From NCBI GenBank assembly GCA_963851215.1, contig CAWKOG010000020.1, forward strand, positions 434,001 to 498,000: a stretch of DNA of 64,000 bases, in the 5' to 3' direction. This document shows positions 8,471 to 17,455 of this stretch, piece by piece. The notes beneath the pieces are model-generated. The model made no database searches and was not told where the DNA came from. It worked only from the letters and a program-made list of their open reading frames with translations. Each line of letters opens with the position of its first letter. Position 1 is the stretch's first letter. Both the position numbers and the translations under genes were made by a program. This DNA is from DATKFM01 sp963851215 (GTDB lineage Bacteria; Pseudomonadota; Alphaproteobacteria; Dongiales; Dongiaceae).

Positions 8471-10086
8471 TCAAGCCGCGCTGCGATCCGCCGGGGCGCT
8501 GGAGCCACCTTCCTCTTCCGAGGCGTAGATCGCCCGCATCAGGGTCTCGATCTGGCTGTCCACGGCGGCTACCGCCGTGGACGTCACTTCCACCAGCTCG
8601 GCATTCCGCTGGGTGAGCGTTTCCAGCATGGTCACGCTGTCATCGACCTCGCGAACGCCGATCGACTGCTCCCTGCTGGAGCCGGCGATCTCGCCGATCA
8701 TGTCGGCCGCGCGGCGCACCGAGGCGACGATCATGCCCAGCGTCGCCGCCGATTTGCCCACCAGCTCGACGCCACTGGCCACCTGCGTGCTGCTGTTGGC
8801 GATCAGCGTGCGGACTTCCTTCGAGGCGGCGCCGGCCCGATGGGCCAAGGCCCGCACCTCAGTCGCCACGACGGCAAATCCGCGGCCGGCATCGCCGGCG
8901 CGGGCGGCCTCCACCGCGGCGTTCAGCGCCAGCAGATTGGTCTGGAAGGCGATCTCCTCGATCAGGCCGATGATCTCGCCGATACGCTGCGCCGATTCCT
9001 CGATGCGCTGCATGGCGGCGATGGTGCTGTCGGCGGCGGCGCTGCCGCTCTGGGCGGCGGTGCGGGCCGCCTCGACGATCTCCTTGGCCTGGTCCATACG
9101 TTCGGCGCTGTGGCCCTGGGTCACCGAAAGCTGGCGGATGGCGGCGGCCATTTCCTGCAGGCTCGCCACCTGCTCTTCGGTGCGCGACGAAAGTTCCTGC
9201 GCGCCGGCTGCCAGCTGCGCCGTCTCGGCCTTGATGGCGGTGACGCCCTCGCTGGCCTGGTCGAAGATTGTCGACAGCCGATCGGACTTCCGGCTGCTTT
9301 CCTCCAGCGCCTGGCGCAGCCGGATCTCCGCCATCTTCTCGGCGGTGATGTCGGTGCGGATGCCCACGGTATTGCCGGCCGGCGTATGGCGGTCGGTGAC
9401 GCGCACCCAGCGGCCGCTTTTGAGCTTGTATTCGACGGTGCCGGCCGCAGCGCGGAACTGGGCCAGACGCTTGCGCAGCCAGGATTTGCGTCGCCGCCGG
9501 TTTCGGCATAGGCATAACGGCCGGCCGCCAGATCGCGGCGCAGGATCTGTTCCATGGTCAGGCCGATCTCGCCGTCATCGTCGGCGGCAAGATCGTAGAT
9601 CTCCTGGTAGTGCCGGTTATGCAGGAGATGTTTCTCGTTGGCATCGTACATGACGAAGCCTTCGCTAATGCTGTCCACGGCATCGCGCAGGCGCAACTCC
9701 GCCTGCGCTGCCTCTGCGGCATGGGTGGCGATAACGGCTGTGCGTTCCGCCAGGGCTTCCGTCAGTTGCAGCAGCTTGCGCGCCACAGCGCCCGTCTCGC
9801 CCTTCGCCTCCGCCAGCGCTACGAGTTCCGGCGCCGCCAGGGTCGCGGGCCGCGCCGGATCGAGCGCGGCCGAAATCTCGGACATATTCTCCAGGGGCCG
9901 CGCAATGACTCCCGCGAGAAAATACGCCGCCGGCAGAATCAGGACGCCGAGCAGGATCGCGGCCATGGCGCCGCCGGCCTCCGCCAATGCACCAAGGCTC
10001 GCGGCCGTCATCGCGCAAACCACGACGGCCGCAAAGATCTGCCGGCGCAGGCGGCGTGAGCGAGGGGCGATAGGAACCTGATCCAC
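8471..10086 (-). CDS. methyl-accepting chemotaxis protein with PAS domain (frameshifted)
   Basis: Two overlapping frames together encode one chemoreceptor of about 538 residues. The upstream part (from 10086) has two adjacent N-terminal membrane helices and the start of a PAS domain (GFVMYDANEKHLLHNRHYQ). The downstream part (to 8471) continues the same PAS domain (WVRVTDRHTPAGNTVGIRTD) and the MCP signalling hairpin, including the conserved tip AFQTNLLALNAAVEAARAG. The frames join near 9480 if one base is restored in a CC run. The PAS sequence is continuous across the junction, so a one-base deletion (sequencing error or recent mutation) explains it. It is a cytoplasmic or short-periplasm sensor, with no che genes nearby. 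Confidence 0.8.
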
Positions 10087-10214
10087 GGGACACCCGAAAC
10101 AGCGGAAGCGGAACGAAGCCGCGCCGCCCTTGCGGCGCCGGCCGGTCGATCCGCTCGAAAACTCCGGCGATTTTAGGTGTTTTTGGGTTAAGGGGCCGTA
10201 AACGCTAACAATGT

Positions 10215-11438
10215 TTAAGTTATGCTGCCGGCTTTCAACGCAGCGATCTCTTCGTCGGCTTTGCCCAGCAATCCCCGGAGAATAGCCTCCGTGTGCTCGC
10301 CCAGGACCGGCGGCGCCTGGCGGTATTCGACCGGCGTGGCGCTCATGCGGATCGGGCTGGCGATCAGGGGGACTTTCAGGCCGTCGGCGCGGAGCATTTC
10401 ATGGCGGAGCTGCCGATGCCGCACCTGCGGATCCTCGAACACCTGTCCGTAGTCGTTGATCGGCCCGCAGGGTACGTCCGCCGCCTCCAGCAGCCGCAAC
10501 CACTCGGCGGTGCCGCGGGTCGCCATCGTGCGCCGTAGTTCGGGGATCAAGTCTGTGCGCAGGGTGACGCGCCCTTTCATGCTGGCGTAGCGCGGATCGG
10601 CGCCCAGATCCTCGCGCCCGATGGCCGTGCAGTAGCGCTGCCACTGTCCGTCATTGCCGGCGGCGACGATGATATGTCCGTCCGATGTCGCGAACGTCTG
10701 ATAGGGCACGATGCTCGGATGCTCGTTGCCATAGCGCCGCGGCGGCTTGCCCGTGGTCAGATAGCCGACGGCCTGATTGCCGCCCATCGCCACCTGGCAA
10801 TCCAGCAGCGACATGTCGATACATTGCCCCACGCCGCTGGACGCCCGGTGATTGACCGCCGCGAGAATGGCCACCGCCGCATACATGCCTGCGAGCACAT
10901 CGGCCACGGCGATGCCCACTTTCTGCGGCCCGCCGCCGGGCAAATCGTCGCGCTCGCCGGTGATGCTCATCAGCCCGCCCAGGCCCTGGAAGACGAAGTC
11001 ATAGCCTGGCTTGGCGGCATAGGGGCCGTCCTGGCCGTAGCCGGTGATCGAGCAATAGATCAGCCGCGGATTCACCGTCTGCAGGCTGCCATAGTCCAAG
11101 CCATAGCGCTTGAGATCGCCGGCCTTGTAGTTCTCGATCAGCACATCGCACTGCGCGGCAAGCTCCCGGACAATCGCCTGGCCTTCCGGCGCGGCAATAT
11201 TGAGCGTCACGGATTTCTTGCCCCGGTTGGCGGAGGCGAAGTAGGTCGAGTCCCTGGCCTCGCCGCCGTCGGCTGTTTTCAGCCAGGGCGGACCCCAGCT
11301 CCGCGTGTCATCGCCAGAGACGGGTCGCTCGATCTTGATCACCTCCGCGCCCAGATCGGCCAGCACCTGGGTGCACCAGGGCCCAGCCAGCACCCGCGTC
11401 AGATCCAGCACCCGGATATTCGATAGCGCCTGCGCCAT
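10215..11438 (-). CDS. CaiB/BaiF family CoA-transferase
   Basis: A 407-residue class III CoA-transferase. The N-terminus LSNIRVLDLTRVLAGP is diagnostic, and Asp180 in GIAVADVLAG corresponds to the acyl-CoA anhydride-forming aspartate of formyl-CoA transferase. The reaction moves CoA between carboxylic acids, but the acid cannot be named. The start has a GGGGGA ribosome-binding site. It lies downstream of, and on the same strand as, the HxlR gene, with an acyl-CoA dehydrogenase divergent from both. This suggests a small acyl-CoA catabolic locus. Confidence 0.9.
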   Translation of the reverse strand: MAQALSNIRVLDLTRVLAGPWCTQVLADLGAEVIKIERPVSGDDTRSWGPPWLKTADGGEARDSTYFASANRGKKSVTLNIAAPEGQAIVRELAAQCDVLIENYKAGDLKRYGLDYGSLQTVNPRLIYCSITGYGQDGPYAAKPGYDFVFQGLGGLMSITGERDDLPGGGPQKVGIAVADVLAGMYAAVAILAAVNHRASSGVGQCIDMSLLDCQVAMGGNQAVGYLTTGKPPRRYGNEHPSIVPYQTFATSDGHIIVAAGNDGQWQRYCTAIGREDLGADPRYASMKGRVTLRTDLIPELRRTMATRGTAEWLRLLEAADVPCGPINDYGQVFEDPQVRHRQLRHEMLRADGLKVPLIASPIRMSATPVEYRQAPPVLGEHTEAILRGLLGKADEEIAALKAGSIT

Positions 11439-11561
11439 GCGCCGGTCCCCCTGTCGATGACTGGGAAAATACCCCCGATGTCATGCTACGGAGTTCGCGG
11501 CGAATCGGCAAAGCCTCGGCCGATTCAATCAGTTTTCGCTGCCGCGCTGTGAGCCTGATTT

Positions 11562-12254
11562 TCAGGTCGCCGGCCGTGGAACATCGGCCATGCTGCTGAG
11601 GCCGAGCCAGGCGGGGAATTCACGGGTGAGCTGCGGTTGTCCTTCGACGACGATGTCGCCGGCGCGCATCGTATCTTTCAGTCGGAGATCGCCCAGCCAG
11701 ACCTTGGTCATTGCCTCTAGGTCCGCCTCGACGAACAACTCGATCTCAAAACCGGGGTCCTTGATGCAGACATCGACAAGCTCCGGATCGATGATGAGCC
11801 ACCAGCGGCAGCGGTCCCGATGGCGCCGCGGAACGCCGCGGAACAGCATCTCCATGACGAATTTCCGCGACGGCAGCCGGTCGCGCCTGAAACTGCGCTG
11901 CATGTCCCAGACCAGGAGCGACGGATCGAGATCGGTAGTGTCGAACCGCCGGCTCCAGCGCTGCCCCCAGCGGCCCATGGCCTCGATCACCGGCCCGAAC
12001 TCCTCGCCGGCCGCTGTGAGGAAATACTCCGCGCCCTGCCCATCCGTGCCGCTCCGGCGCTCGATGATCCCGGCCGCTTCCAGCCGCTTCAGCCGCTGCG
12101 CCAGCAGCGACCGAGACATCTGCGGCAGGCCCCGATGCAAGTCATTGAATTTATGGCTGCCAAGGACAAACTCCCGCAGCAGCAGCGGTGTCCAGCGCTC
12201 GGTCAGGATCTCGGCCGCTTTGGCGACGGGGCAGAATTGTCCGTATCCCTGCAT
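11562..12254 (-). CDS. HxlR family transcriptional regulator with SCP2-like C-terminal domain
   Basis: A 230-residue protein from the ATG at 12254; the frame is open for 18 more codons to 12308. The N-terminal HxlR winged helix is clear: CPVAKAAEILTERWTPLLLRE, then GLPQMSRSLLAQRLKRLEAAG and the wing region. The C-terminal part (about residues 120-225, ending DIVVEGQPQLTREFPAWLGL) resembles the sterol-carrier/SCP2 fold that many actinobacterial and alphaproteobacterial HxlR proteins carry, and which may bind a lipid or acyl ligand. It is divergent from the acyl-CoA dehydrogenase, a usual arrangement for a local regulator of that gene. The ligand is inferred. Confidence 0.82.
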   Translation of the reverse strand: MQGYGQFCPVAKAAEILTERWTPLLLREFVLGSHKFNDLHRGLPQMSRSLLAQRLKRLEAAGIIERRSGTDGQGAEYFLTAAGEEFGPVIEAMGRWGQRWSRRFDTTDLDPSLLVWDMQRSFRRDRLPSRKFVMEMLFRGVPRRHRDRCRWWLIIDPELVDVCIKDPGFEIELFVEADLEAMTKVWLGDLRLKDTMRAGDIVVEGQPQLTREFPAWLGLSSMADVPRPAT

Positions 12255-12423
12255 GATGGTGCGAAGAATAGGACCGCCGGAGAGGCCGTTCCAGTACAGA
12301 TTTTGCACTGGATGCGCCCTGGCGAATTGCGAGATGCTGCGGCCAACGTCAAGTCGGTACGGGACGATCTAGCCCGCCAAGGCGTCCGATTTGCTCAGTT
12401 CAACGGGTAAGGAGGATCAGAAC

Positions 12424-13569
12424 ATGGCAACTTCATCACAGGCAACGAATGTCATTCAGGCGCCCCAGGATTGGGTGGCGCTCGCCCATCGCCTGGGCCG
12501 GCGTTTTGCCGAACGCACGGCCGGCCATGACGCCGATGACAGCTTCGTCAGCGACAATTATGCAGAACTCAAGGAGGCGCACGTCTTCTCGGCCGGCGTT
12601 CCGGCCGAGCTGGGCGGCGGTGGTGCTTCCCATGCCGAGCTCGGCGCGATGCTGCGGACGCTGGCGCATTATTGCAGCTCCACGGCGCTGGCATTGTCGA
12701 TGCATACGCATATCGTCGCCACGGCCGCCTGGCGCTGGCGCAACGAGAGCGCACCGGTGGAGCCGCTCCTGCGGCGCATCGCCGCCGAGCAGCTGGTGAT
12801 GATCAGCAGCGGCGGCTCGGATTGGCTGCAGGGGTCGGCGAAGGCCGTGCCGGTCGAAGGCGGGTTCCGCGTCACCGGCCGCAAGATCTTCGCCAGCGGT
12901 TCCCCCGCCGGCCAGATCTTCATGACCATGGCGGTGCTGGAAGAAGGCGTCGACGAGCCGGCGGTGCTGCATATCGCCGTGCCGTTCAATGCGCCTGGTG
13001 TCAACGTGCAGGACAACTGGCGCACCCTGGGCATGCGCGGCACCGGGTCGAACGACGTCATACTCGAGGATGTTTTCGTGCCGACAGCGGCGGCGCCGAT
13101 CCGCCGGCCGCGCGGCTGGGCGCCGATCATGCACACGATCAGCAACATCGCCTTCCCGCTGATCTACTCGGTCTATCTCGGCATCGCCGAGGCGGCCCGC
13201 GATCAGGCTGTCGAGGCGGCGACGCGCCGGCGCGACGATGCCGTCATGCAGAGCCTGGTGGGCGAGATGGAGACAGAGCTGATGGCGGCGCGGCTGGCTG
13301 TCGCCAGCATGATGCAGACGGCGCAGAGCCCGAAGTTCACCGCGGAAACGACGAATGCGCTGTTCACGGCACGCACCCTCGCCGCCCGCCATGCCATCCA
13401 CACCGTCGAAAAGGCGATGGAGATCGCCGGCGGCGGCGCCTTCTTCCGCGCCCGCGGGTTGGAGCGGCTGTTCCGCGACATCCAGGCCGCCCGCTACCAT
13501 CCCCTGCAGGAGAAGCCGCAGCAGCTCTATGCCGGCCGCATGGCGCTGGGCTTGGATATCAACGGGTAG
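12424..13569 (+). CDS. acyl-CoA dehydrogenase family protein
   Basis: A 381-residue flavoenzyme with the three-part acyl-CoA dehydrogenase fold: an N-terminal helical part with HYCSSTALALSMHTH, a middle beta domain with the substrate/FAD strand GFRVTGRKIFASGSP, and a C-terminal helical bundle ending AGGGAFFRARGLERLFRDIQA, the dinucleotide-contact region. That last motif resembles DszC/SfnC-like and monooxygenase-type members as much as straight-chain dehydrogenases, so desulfurisation or hydroxylation rather than beta-oxidation remains possible. The ATG at 12424 follows AAGGAGG; 11 codons of open frame upstream are unlikely. It is divergent from the HxlR regulator. Confidence 0.87.
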   Translation: MATSSQATNVIQAPQDWVALAHRLGRRFAERTAGHDADDSFVSDNYAELKEAHVFSAGVPAELGGGGASHAELGAMLRTLAHYCSSTALALSMHTHIVATAAWRWRNESAPVEPLLRRIAAEQLVMISSGGSDWLQGSAKAVPVEGGFRVTGRKIFASGSPAGQIFMTMAVLEEGVDEPAVLHIAVPFNAPGVNVQDNWRTLGMRGTGSNDVILEDVFVPTAAAPIRRPRGWAPIMHTISNIAFPLIYSVYLGIAEAARDQAVEAATRRRDDAVMQSLVGEMETELMAARLAVASMMQTAQSPKFTAETTNALFTARTLAARHAIHTVEKAMEIAGGGAFFRARGLERLFRDIQAARYHPLQEKPQQLYAGRMALGLDING

Positions 13570-13755
13570 TCGATTGATCGAGTCACCCACGGGGACGGCC
13601 GGATGAGGTCCGGCCGCTGCCGCGGAAAATTGGTCGCCCAGGAACCCTGCTTCAGATTCGCCGTGGTGCCGCCATCGGCGGCCGCTCACCAACGGTCAAG
13701 TTCCGTTGATGTCACGGCCATGTGATACCGGTTACCCCTGGAAGAACCTATTTAT

Positions 13756-13810
13756 AACCCCAGAATCTGCGCCATGGACGCCGCGTCAGCGCAGGAACAA
13801 CTCTGGGGTT
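13756..13810 (+). promoter_or_regulatory. inverted repeat overlapping the msrB ribosome-binding region
   Basis: The 9-base arms AACCCCAGA (13756-13764) and TCTGGGGTT (13802-13810) are perfectly complementary across a 37-base loop. The right arm contains the only purine-rich block (GGGG) upstream of the msrB ATG at 13818. In RNA, pairing would hide the ribosome-binding site. A role in translational control is inferred. Confidence 0.35.
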
Positions 13811-13817
13811 TCGATTC

Positions 13818-14312
13818 ATGATCAGCAGAAGACTGCTTCTTCTCTCCGGGTGTGCCGCTGCGTTGGCGCTGACCTATGGCCTATCCCGGCGACTGGCCGT
13901 CTCCGCAGCCACGGGAACCTTCGAGGTCTCGCATACGGAGGAGGAATGGCGCGCGCTCCTGACGCCCGATCAGTATGCGGTGCTGCGGGAGGAAGCGACG
14001 GAGCGCGCCTTCACCAGCCCGCTGCTGCATGAAGAACGCCCGGGCAATTTCGCCTGCGCCGGTTGCGATCTCGACCTGTTCTCTTCGACCACGAAGTTCG
14101 ACAGCGGCACCGGCTGGCCGAGTTTCTGGTCGCCGCTGGATAAGGCCGTGGGAACGATCGAAGACACGAGTTTCTTCATGACGCGCACCGCGGTGCATTG
14201 CAACCGCTGCGGCGGCCACCAGGGCCATGTGTTCGATGACGGACCGCAGCCGACCGGTTTGCGCTACTGCATCAATGGCGTTGCCTTGACATTCAAGCCC
14301 GCGGCGGCGTGA
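13818..14312 (+). CDS. msrB: peptide-methionine (R)-S-oxide reductase MsrB, exported
   Basis: A 164-residue MsrB that reduces the R epimer of methionine sulfoxide in proteins. All family residues are present: zinc ligands Cys80, Cys83, Cys128 and Cys131 in two CxxC pairs, the GTGWPSFW segment at 97-104, and catalytic Cys151 in RYCING. The first about 30 residues form a signal sequence with S-R-R followed by leucines, suggesting Tat export, although SGC at 10-12 could also be read as a weak lipobox. The enzyme is therefore probably periplasmic. It is immediately followed by msrA, also exported. Confidence 0.92.
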   Translation: MISRRLLLLSGCAAALALTYGLSRRLAVSAATGTFEVSHTEEEWRALLTPDQYAVLREEATERAFTSPLLHEERPGNFACAGCDLDLFSSTTKFDSGTGWPSFWSPLDKAVGTIEDTSFFMTRTAVHCNRCGGHQGHVFDDGPQPTGLRYCINGVALTFKPAAA

Positions 14313-14343
14313 ACAGCATTCTTGGCTGAATTTGGAGCTGACC

Positions 14344-15076
14344 ATGATTGGAACTAACAGACCGTCCTCAAAGCGAGCCGCACCGCTAGTCCTGGCGGCG
14401 GCGCTCCTGTCGGCTGGCGCCCTATTTGCGGTTTCGCAATCGTCTGCGGAAGAAGGACGCGAGATACCCGCACCCACCGTCGCCGAGCCCGCCGCACCAG
14501 GCGCAAAGTCGGAAACGGCCGTGCTCGCCGGTGGCTGCTTCTGGGGCGTTCAGGGCGTCTACCAGCATGTGAAGGGCGTGAGCAGCGCCGTCTCCGGCTA
14601 TGCCGGCGGCGAAAGCAGCACGGCGCAATATGAGACTATCGGCTCGGGCATGACGGGGCATGCGGAATCGGTCAGCATCACTTTCGATCCCAGACGTCAT
14701 CAGCTATGGCCGCATCCTGCAGATCTATTTCTCGGTCGCCCACGACCCGACGCAGCTCAATCGCCAGGGTCCGGATCACGGCACGCAATACCGCTCGACG
14801 ATCTTTCCCACGAGCCCGGAGCAGGCGAAGGTCGCCAAGGCCTATATCGATCAGCTCAACCAGGCGCAGGTGTTCGATGCCGCCATCGTCACCACGATCG
14901 AGCCCGAGCGCCAGTTCTATCCCGCCGAGGATTATCATCAGGATTTCCTGACGCTGAATCCGACCTATCCCTACATCGTGATCAACGACCTGCCGAAGAT
15001 CGAGGACCTGAAGACATTCTTCCCCGATCTCTACCGCGACGACCCAGTGCTGGTGACGGCGCAGACGTCGAATTGA
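14344..15076 (+). CDS. msrA: peptide-methionine (S)-S-oxide reductase MsrA, exported (frameshifted)
   Basis: Reconstructed length is about 243 residues. The first frame gives a signal peptide (LVLAAALLSAGALFAVS), then AGGCFWGVQ with catalytic Cys65, and GYAGGESSTAQYE. The second frame gives SYGRILQIYFSVAHDPTQLN, GTQYRS and the C-terminal part ending EDYHQDFL. The frames meet near 14690, where one inserted base (CCCAGAC for CCCGAC) breaks the conserved DPxxISYG segment; removing it restores the family alignment exactly. The ATG at 14344 has a GGAG site. It is probably co-transcribed with msrB 31 bases upstream. The product would repair S-sulfoxides in the periplasm. Confidence 0.85.
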
Positions 15077-15123
15077 ATGAGTTTGACTGTCTTTGGAAAC
15101 TGATCCGTGCCACTGGACCAAAG

Positions 15124-15207
15124 ATTGTCATCCCCGCGAAAGCGGGGACCCAGGAGAAGCAGGGCGCGCTGCAACTTCTGGGTCCCCGCTTTCGCGGGGA
15201 TGACAAT
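15124..15207. repeat. large intergenic palindrome (REP-like)
   Basis: Perfect 29-base arms (15124-15152 and 15179-15207) enclose a 26-base loop. Each arm itself contains the small palindrome CCCCGCGAAAGCGGGG. It sits between msrA and the free-methionine sulfoxide reductase gene. Elements with a GTCATCCCCGC start are common intergenic palindromes in proteobacteria. It could also act as an RNA hairpin, ending msrA transcripts or protecting their 3' end. Confidence 0.8.
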
Positions 15208-15290
15208 AGAGGGTGGTTCAACTTCGGCGGATTTCATTTTAATGTGCTATGAGATGTTCTCCGCTGCAGGCCGCTGGATAGGGTGCCGAA

Positions 15291-15779
15291 TTGTTTCAAG
15301 GCAAGCTGATTGAAACTGCGAGCAAGGCCGAGTTCTACAGAGACCTCGCCCTGCAGCTGCGCTCGCTCCTCGAAGGCGAACGCGACCCGATCGCCAACGC
15401 CGCAAATACCGCCGCCCTCCTCTACGAGCTGATGCCTGATATCAACTGGGCCGGTTTCTACTTCCTTCGTGGCGGCAACGAACTCATCGTCGGCCCCTTC
15501 CAGGGCAAAACCGCCTGCGTGCGGATTCCCTTGGGCCGCGGAGTTTGCGGAACTGCGGTTGAGCGCCGCCAGTCGATCCTGGTGGAAGACGTCCACGCCT
15601 TCCCCGGCCACATCGCCTGCGACGCGGCCTCCCGTTCGGAACTGGTCGTCCCGTTGATACGGGACGGGCGGATCATCGGCGTGCTCGATCTGGACAGTCC
15701 CAGCCCGAAGCGCTTCGACGCCGAGGACCAGGCAGGCATCGAAGAAGTCGCTTCGCTCTACGTCGCGGCGAGTTCATAG
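15291..15779 (+). CDS. msrC: free methionine-(R)-sulfoxide reductase (GAF domain)
   Basis: A 162-residue GAF-fold enzyme. Cysteines at 76, 86 and 110 have exactly the spacing (10 and 24) of the catalytic and resolving cysteines Cys84, Cys94 and Cys118 of E. coli fRMsr, and the surrounding motifs (WAGFYF, PLGRGVCGTAV, HIACD) agree. It reduces free L-methionine-R-sulfoxide in the cytoplasm using thioredoxin. There is no signal peptide, unlike the two Msr proteins upstream. The start is TTG; no in-frame ATG lies near the N-terminus, and the first residues match the family. Together with msrB and msrA it makes a three-enzyme methionine repair locus. Confidence 0.9.
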   Translation: MFQGKLIETASKAEFYRDLALQLRSLLEGERDPIANAANTAALLYELMPDINWAGFYFLRGGNELIVGPFQGKTACVRIPLGRGVCGTAVERRQSILVEDVHAFPGHIACDAASRSELVVPLIRDGRIIGVLDLDSPSPKRFDAEDQAGIEEVASLYVAASS

Positions 15780-15960
15780 CGTCCTCGGCCAGGGCTGCGC
15801 CGGATTGTCAGCCGGCGGAGGGTCGCGCTATATTTCCGGTGGCATAACGGTTTTTCGGACGGAGGACGCTCTCAATGACCGTCGGCGGCTAACCCGCACT
15901 GTCGGTCCGGCGTCGAAGTTCCTGAACACCCCCTCAACCTTTTCCACGAAAGCGAACAGC

Positions 15961-17391
15961 ATGTCCAACCTGACGAAGTTTTATATCAATGGCGCCTGGG
16001 TCGATCCGGTGAAGCCGGCAACGCTCGATGTCATCAATCCGGCAACCGAGGAGGCCTACACGAAGATTTCGGTCGGCTCCGCCGCCGATGTGGACCGGGC
16101 CGTGGCCGCGGCGAAGGCCGCCTTCCCGTCCTTCTCCCAGACCAGCAAGGAAGAGCGCCTGCGCCTGCTCCGGCGCATCGTGGAAATCTACATCGAACGA
16201 TCCGATGAACTCGCAAAAGCCGTGTCGGACGAAATGGGCGCGCCCATGAAGCTGGCGCGGAACTCCCAGGTCGCCGCCGGCCGCGGCCATCTGGAATCGA
16301 CGATCAAGGCGCTGGAGAAGTTCGAGTTCGAGGAGCCGCGCAACGGCACCCGGGTCGTGCGCGAGGCGATCGGCGTGGTCGGACTGATCACCCCCTGGAA
16401 TTGGCCGCTCAACCAGATCGCCTGCAAGGTGGCCCCTGCCCTCGCAGCCGGCTGCACCATGGTGCTGAAACCCAGCGAGATCGCACCGACCACCGGCGTG
16501 ATCTTCTCCGAGATCGTCCATGCCGCCGGTGTTCCGGCAGGCGTGTACAACATGGTGAATGGCGACGGCCCCTCCGTCGGGCAGGTTCTTGCCGGCCATC
16601 CCGACGTCGACATGGTGTCCTTCACCGGCTCGACGCGGGCCGGCATCATCGTCGCCAAGACCGCGGCCGATACGGTCAAGCGCGTGACCCAGGAGCTCGG
16701 CGGCAAATCGCCCAACATTATCCTGGCCGATGCCGACTTCGAGAAGTCGGTTCAGCAGGGTGTGCAAAGCTGCTTCAACAACAGCGGGCAGTCCTGCAAC
16801 GCGCCGACGCGCATGCTGGTGCCCCGCAATCGCCACGGCGATGCCCTCGATGTCGCGAAGAAGACGGCGGAAGCCCACAAGGTGGGCGATCCCAAGAGCG
16901 GCGACACGGTGCTCGGCCCGGTGGTCAGCGAAATCCAGTTCAACAAGATCCAGCGGCTGATCGAGGCGGGCATCAAGGAAGGCGCCACGCTGGTCACCGG
17001 CGGAACCGGCCGCCCGGAGGGCATGAACCGCGGCTACTATGTGCGCCCGACCGTGTTCGGCGATGTGCGGCCGGACATGACCATCGCGCGCGAGGAGATC
17101 TTCGGCCCCGTGCTGTCGATCATGCCCTACGACAATGAGGAGCAGGCGATCGAGATCGCCAACGACACGCCTTATGGTCTCTCGGCCCAGGTGGAGTTGA
17201 CCGACATCGAGCATGCCCGCAAGGTTGCGCGGCGCCTGCGGGCCGGTCAGGTGAAGATCAACTATCCGGCCTGGGATACCTTCGCACCGTTCGGCGGCTA
17301 CAAGCAGTCGGGCAATGGCCGGGAATATGCCGACTGGGGCATCCAGGATTTCCTGGAGATCAAGGGCATCATCGGCTACGGCGCCGCTTAG
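15961..17391 (+). CDS. aldehyde dehydrogenase family protein
   Basis: A 476-residue NAD(P)-dependent aldehyde dehydrogenase with all core residues: PWNWPL (146-150), the FTGSTRAG nucleotide loop (221-228), general base Glu245 in QELGGKS, and nucleophile Cys279 in NSGQSCNAP. The ATG at 15961 begins directly at the family N-terminus; the frame is open about 50 codons upstream, but those codons lack family similarity. The closest familiar relatives are the broad-specificity members that oxidise aliphatic or aromatic aldehydes; the substrate is not determined. It converges on the RTX gene. Confidence 0.9.
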   Translation: MSNLTKFYINGAWVDPVKPATLDVINPATEEAYTKISVGSAADVDRAVAAAKAAFPSFSQTSKEERLRLLRRIVEIYIERSDELAKAVSDEMGAPMKLARNSQVAAGRGHLESTIKALEKFEFEEPRNGTRVVREAIGVVGLITPWNWPLNQIACKVAPALAAGCTMVLKPSEIAPTTGVIFSEIVHAAGVPAGVYNMVNGDGPSVGQVLAGHPDVDMVSFTGSTRAGIIVAKTAADTVKRVTQELGGKSPNIILADADFEKSVQQGVQSCFNNSGQSCNAPTRMLVPRNRHGDALDVAKKTAEAHKVGDPKSGDTVLGPVVSEIQFNKIQRLIEAGIKEGATLVTGGTGRPEGMNRGYYVRPTVFGDVRPDMTIAREEIFGPVLSIMPYDNEEQAIEIANDTPYGLSAQVELTDIEHARKVARRLRAGQVKINYPAWDTFAPFGGYKQSGNGREYADWGIQDFLEIKGIIGYGAA

Positions 17392-17416
17392 GGTCGCCGG
17401 ACTTAAGCGAAAGCGC

Positions 17417-17444
17417 GGCCGCCGGAATCGAATGCCCGGCGGCC
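17417..17444. terminator. GC-rich hairpin between convergent genes
   Basis: The stem GGCCGCCGG (17417-17425) and CCGGCGGCC (17436-17444) with a 10-base loop lies between the stops of the aldehyde dehydrogenase and the RTX gene. It has no T-tract, so it is only a candidate bidirectional terminator. Confidence 0.4.
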
Positions 17445-17455
17445 GGCTTCCCGAA

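Noticed and set aside
15124..15207. Hairpin considered as an intrinsic terminator of msrA
   Set aside because: There is no T-tract after it and the same palindrome type occurs elsewhere in intergenic DNA, so it is recorded as a repeat; a secondary terminator role remains possible.
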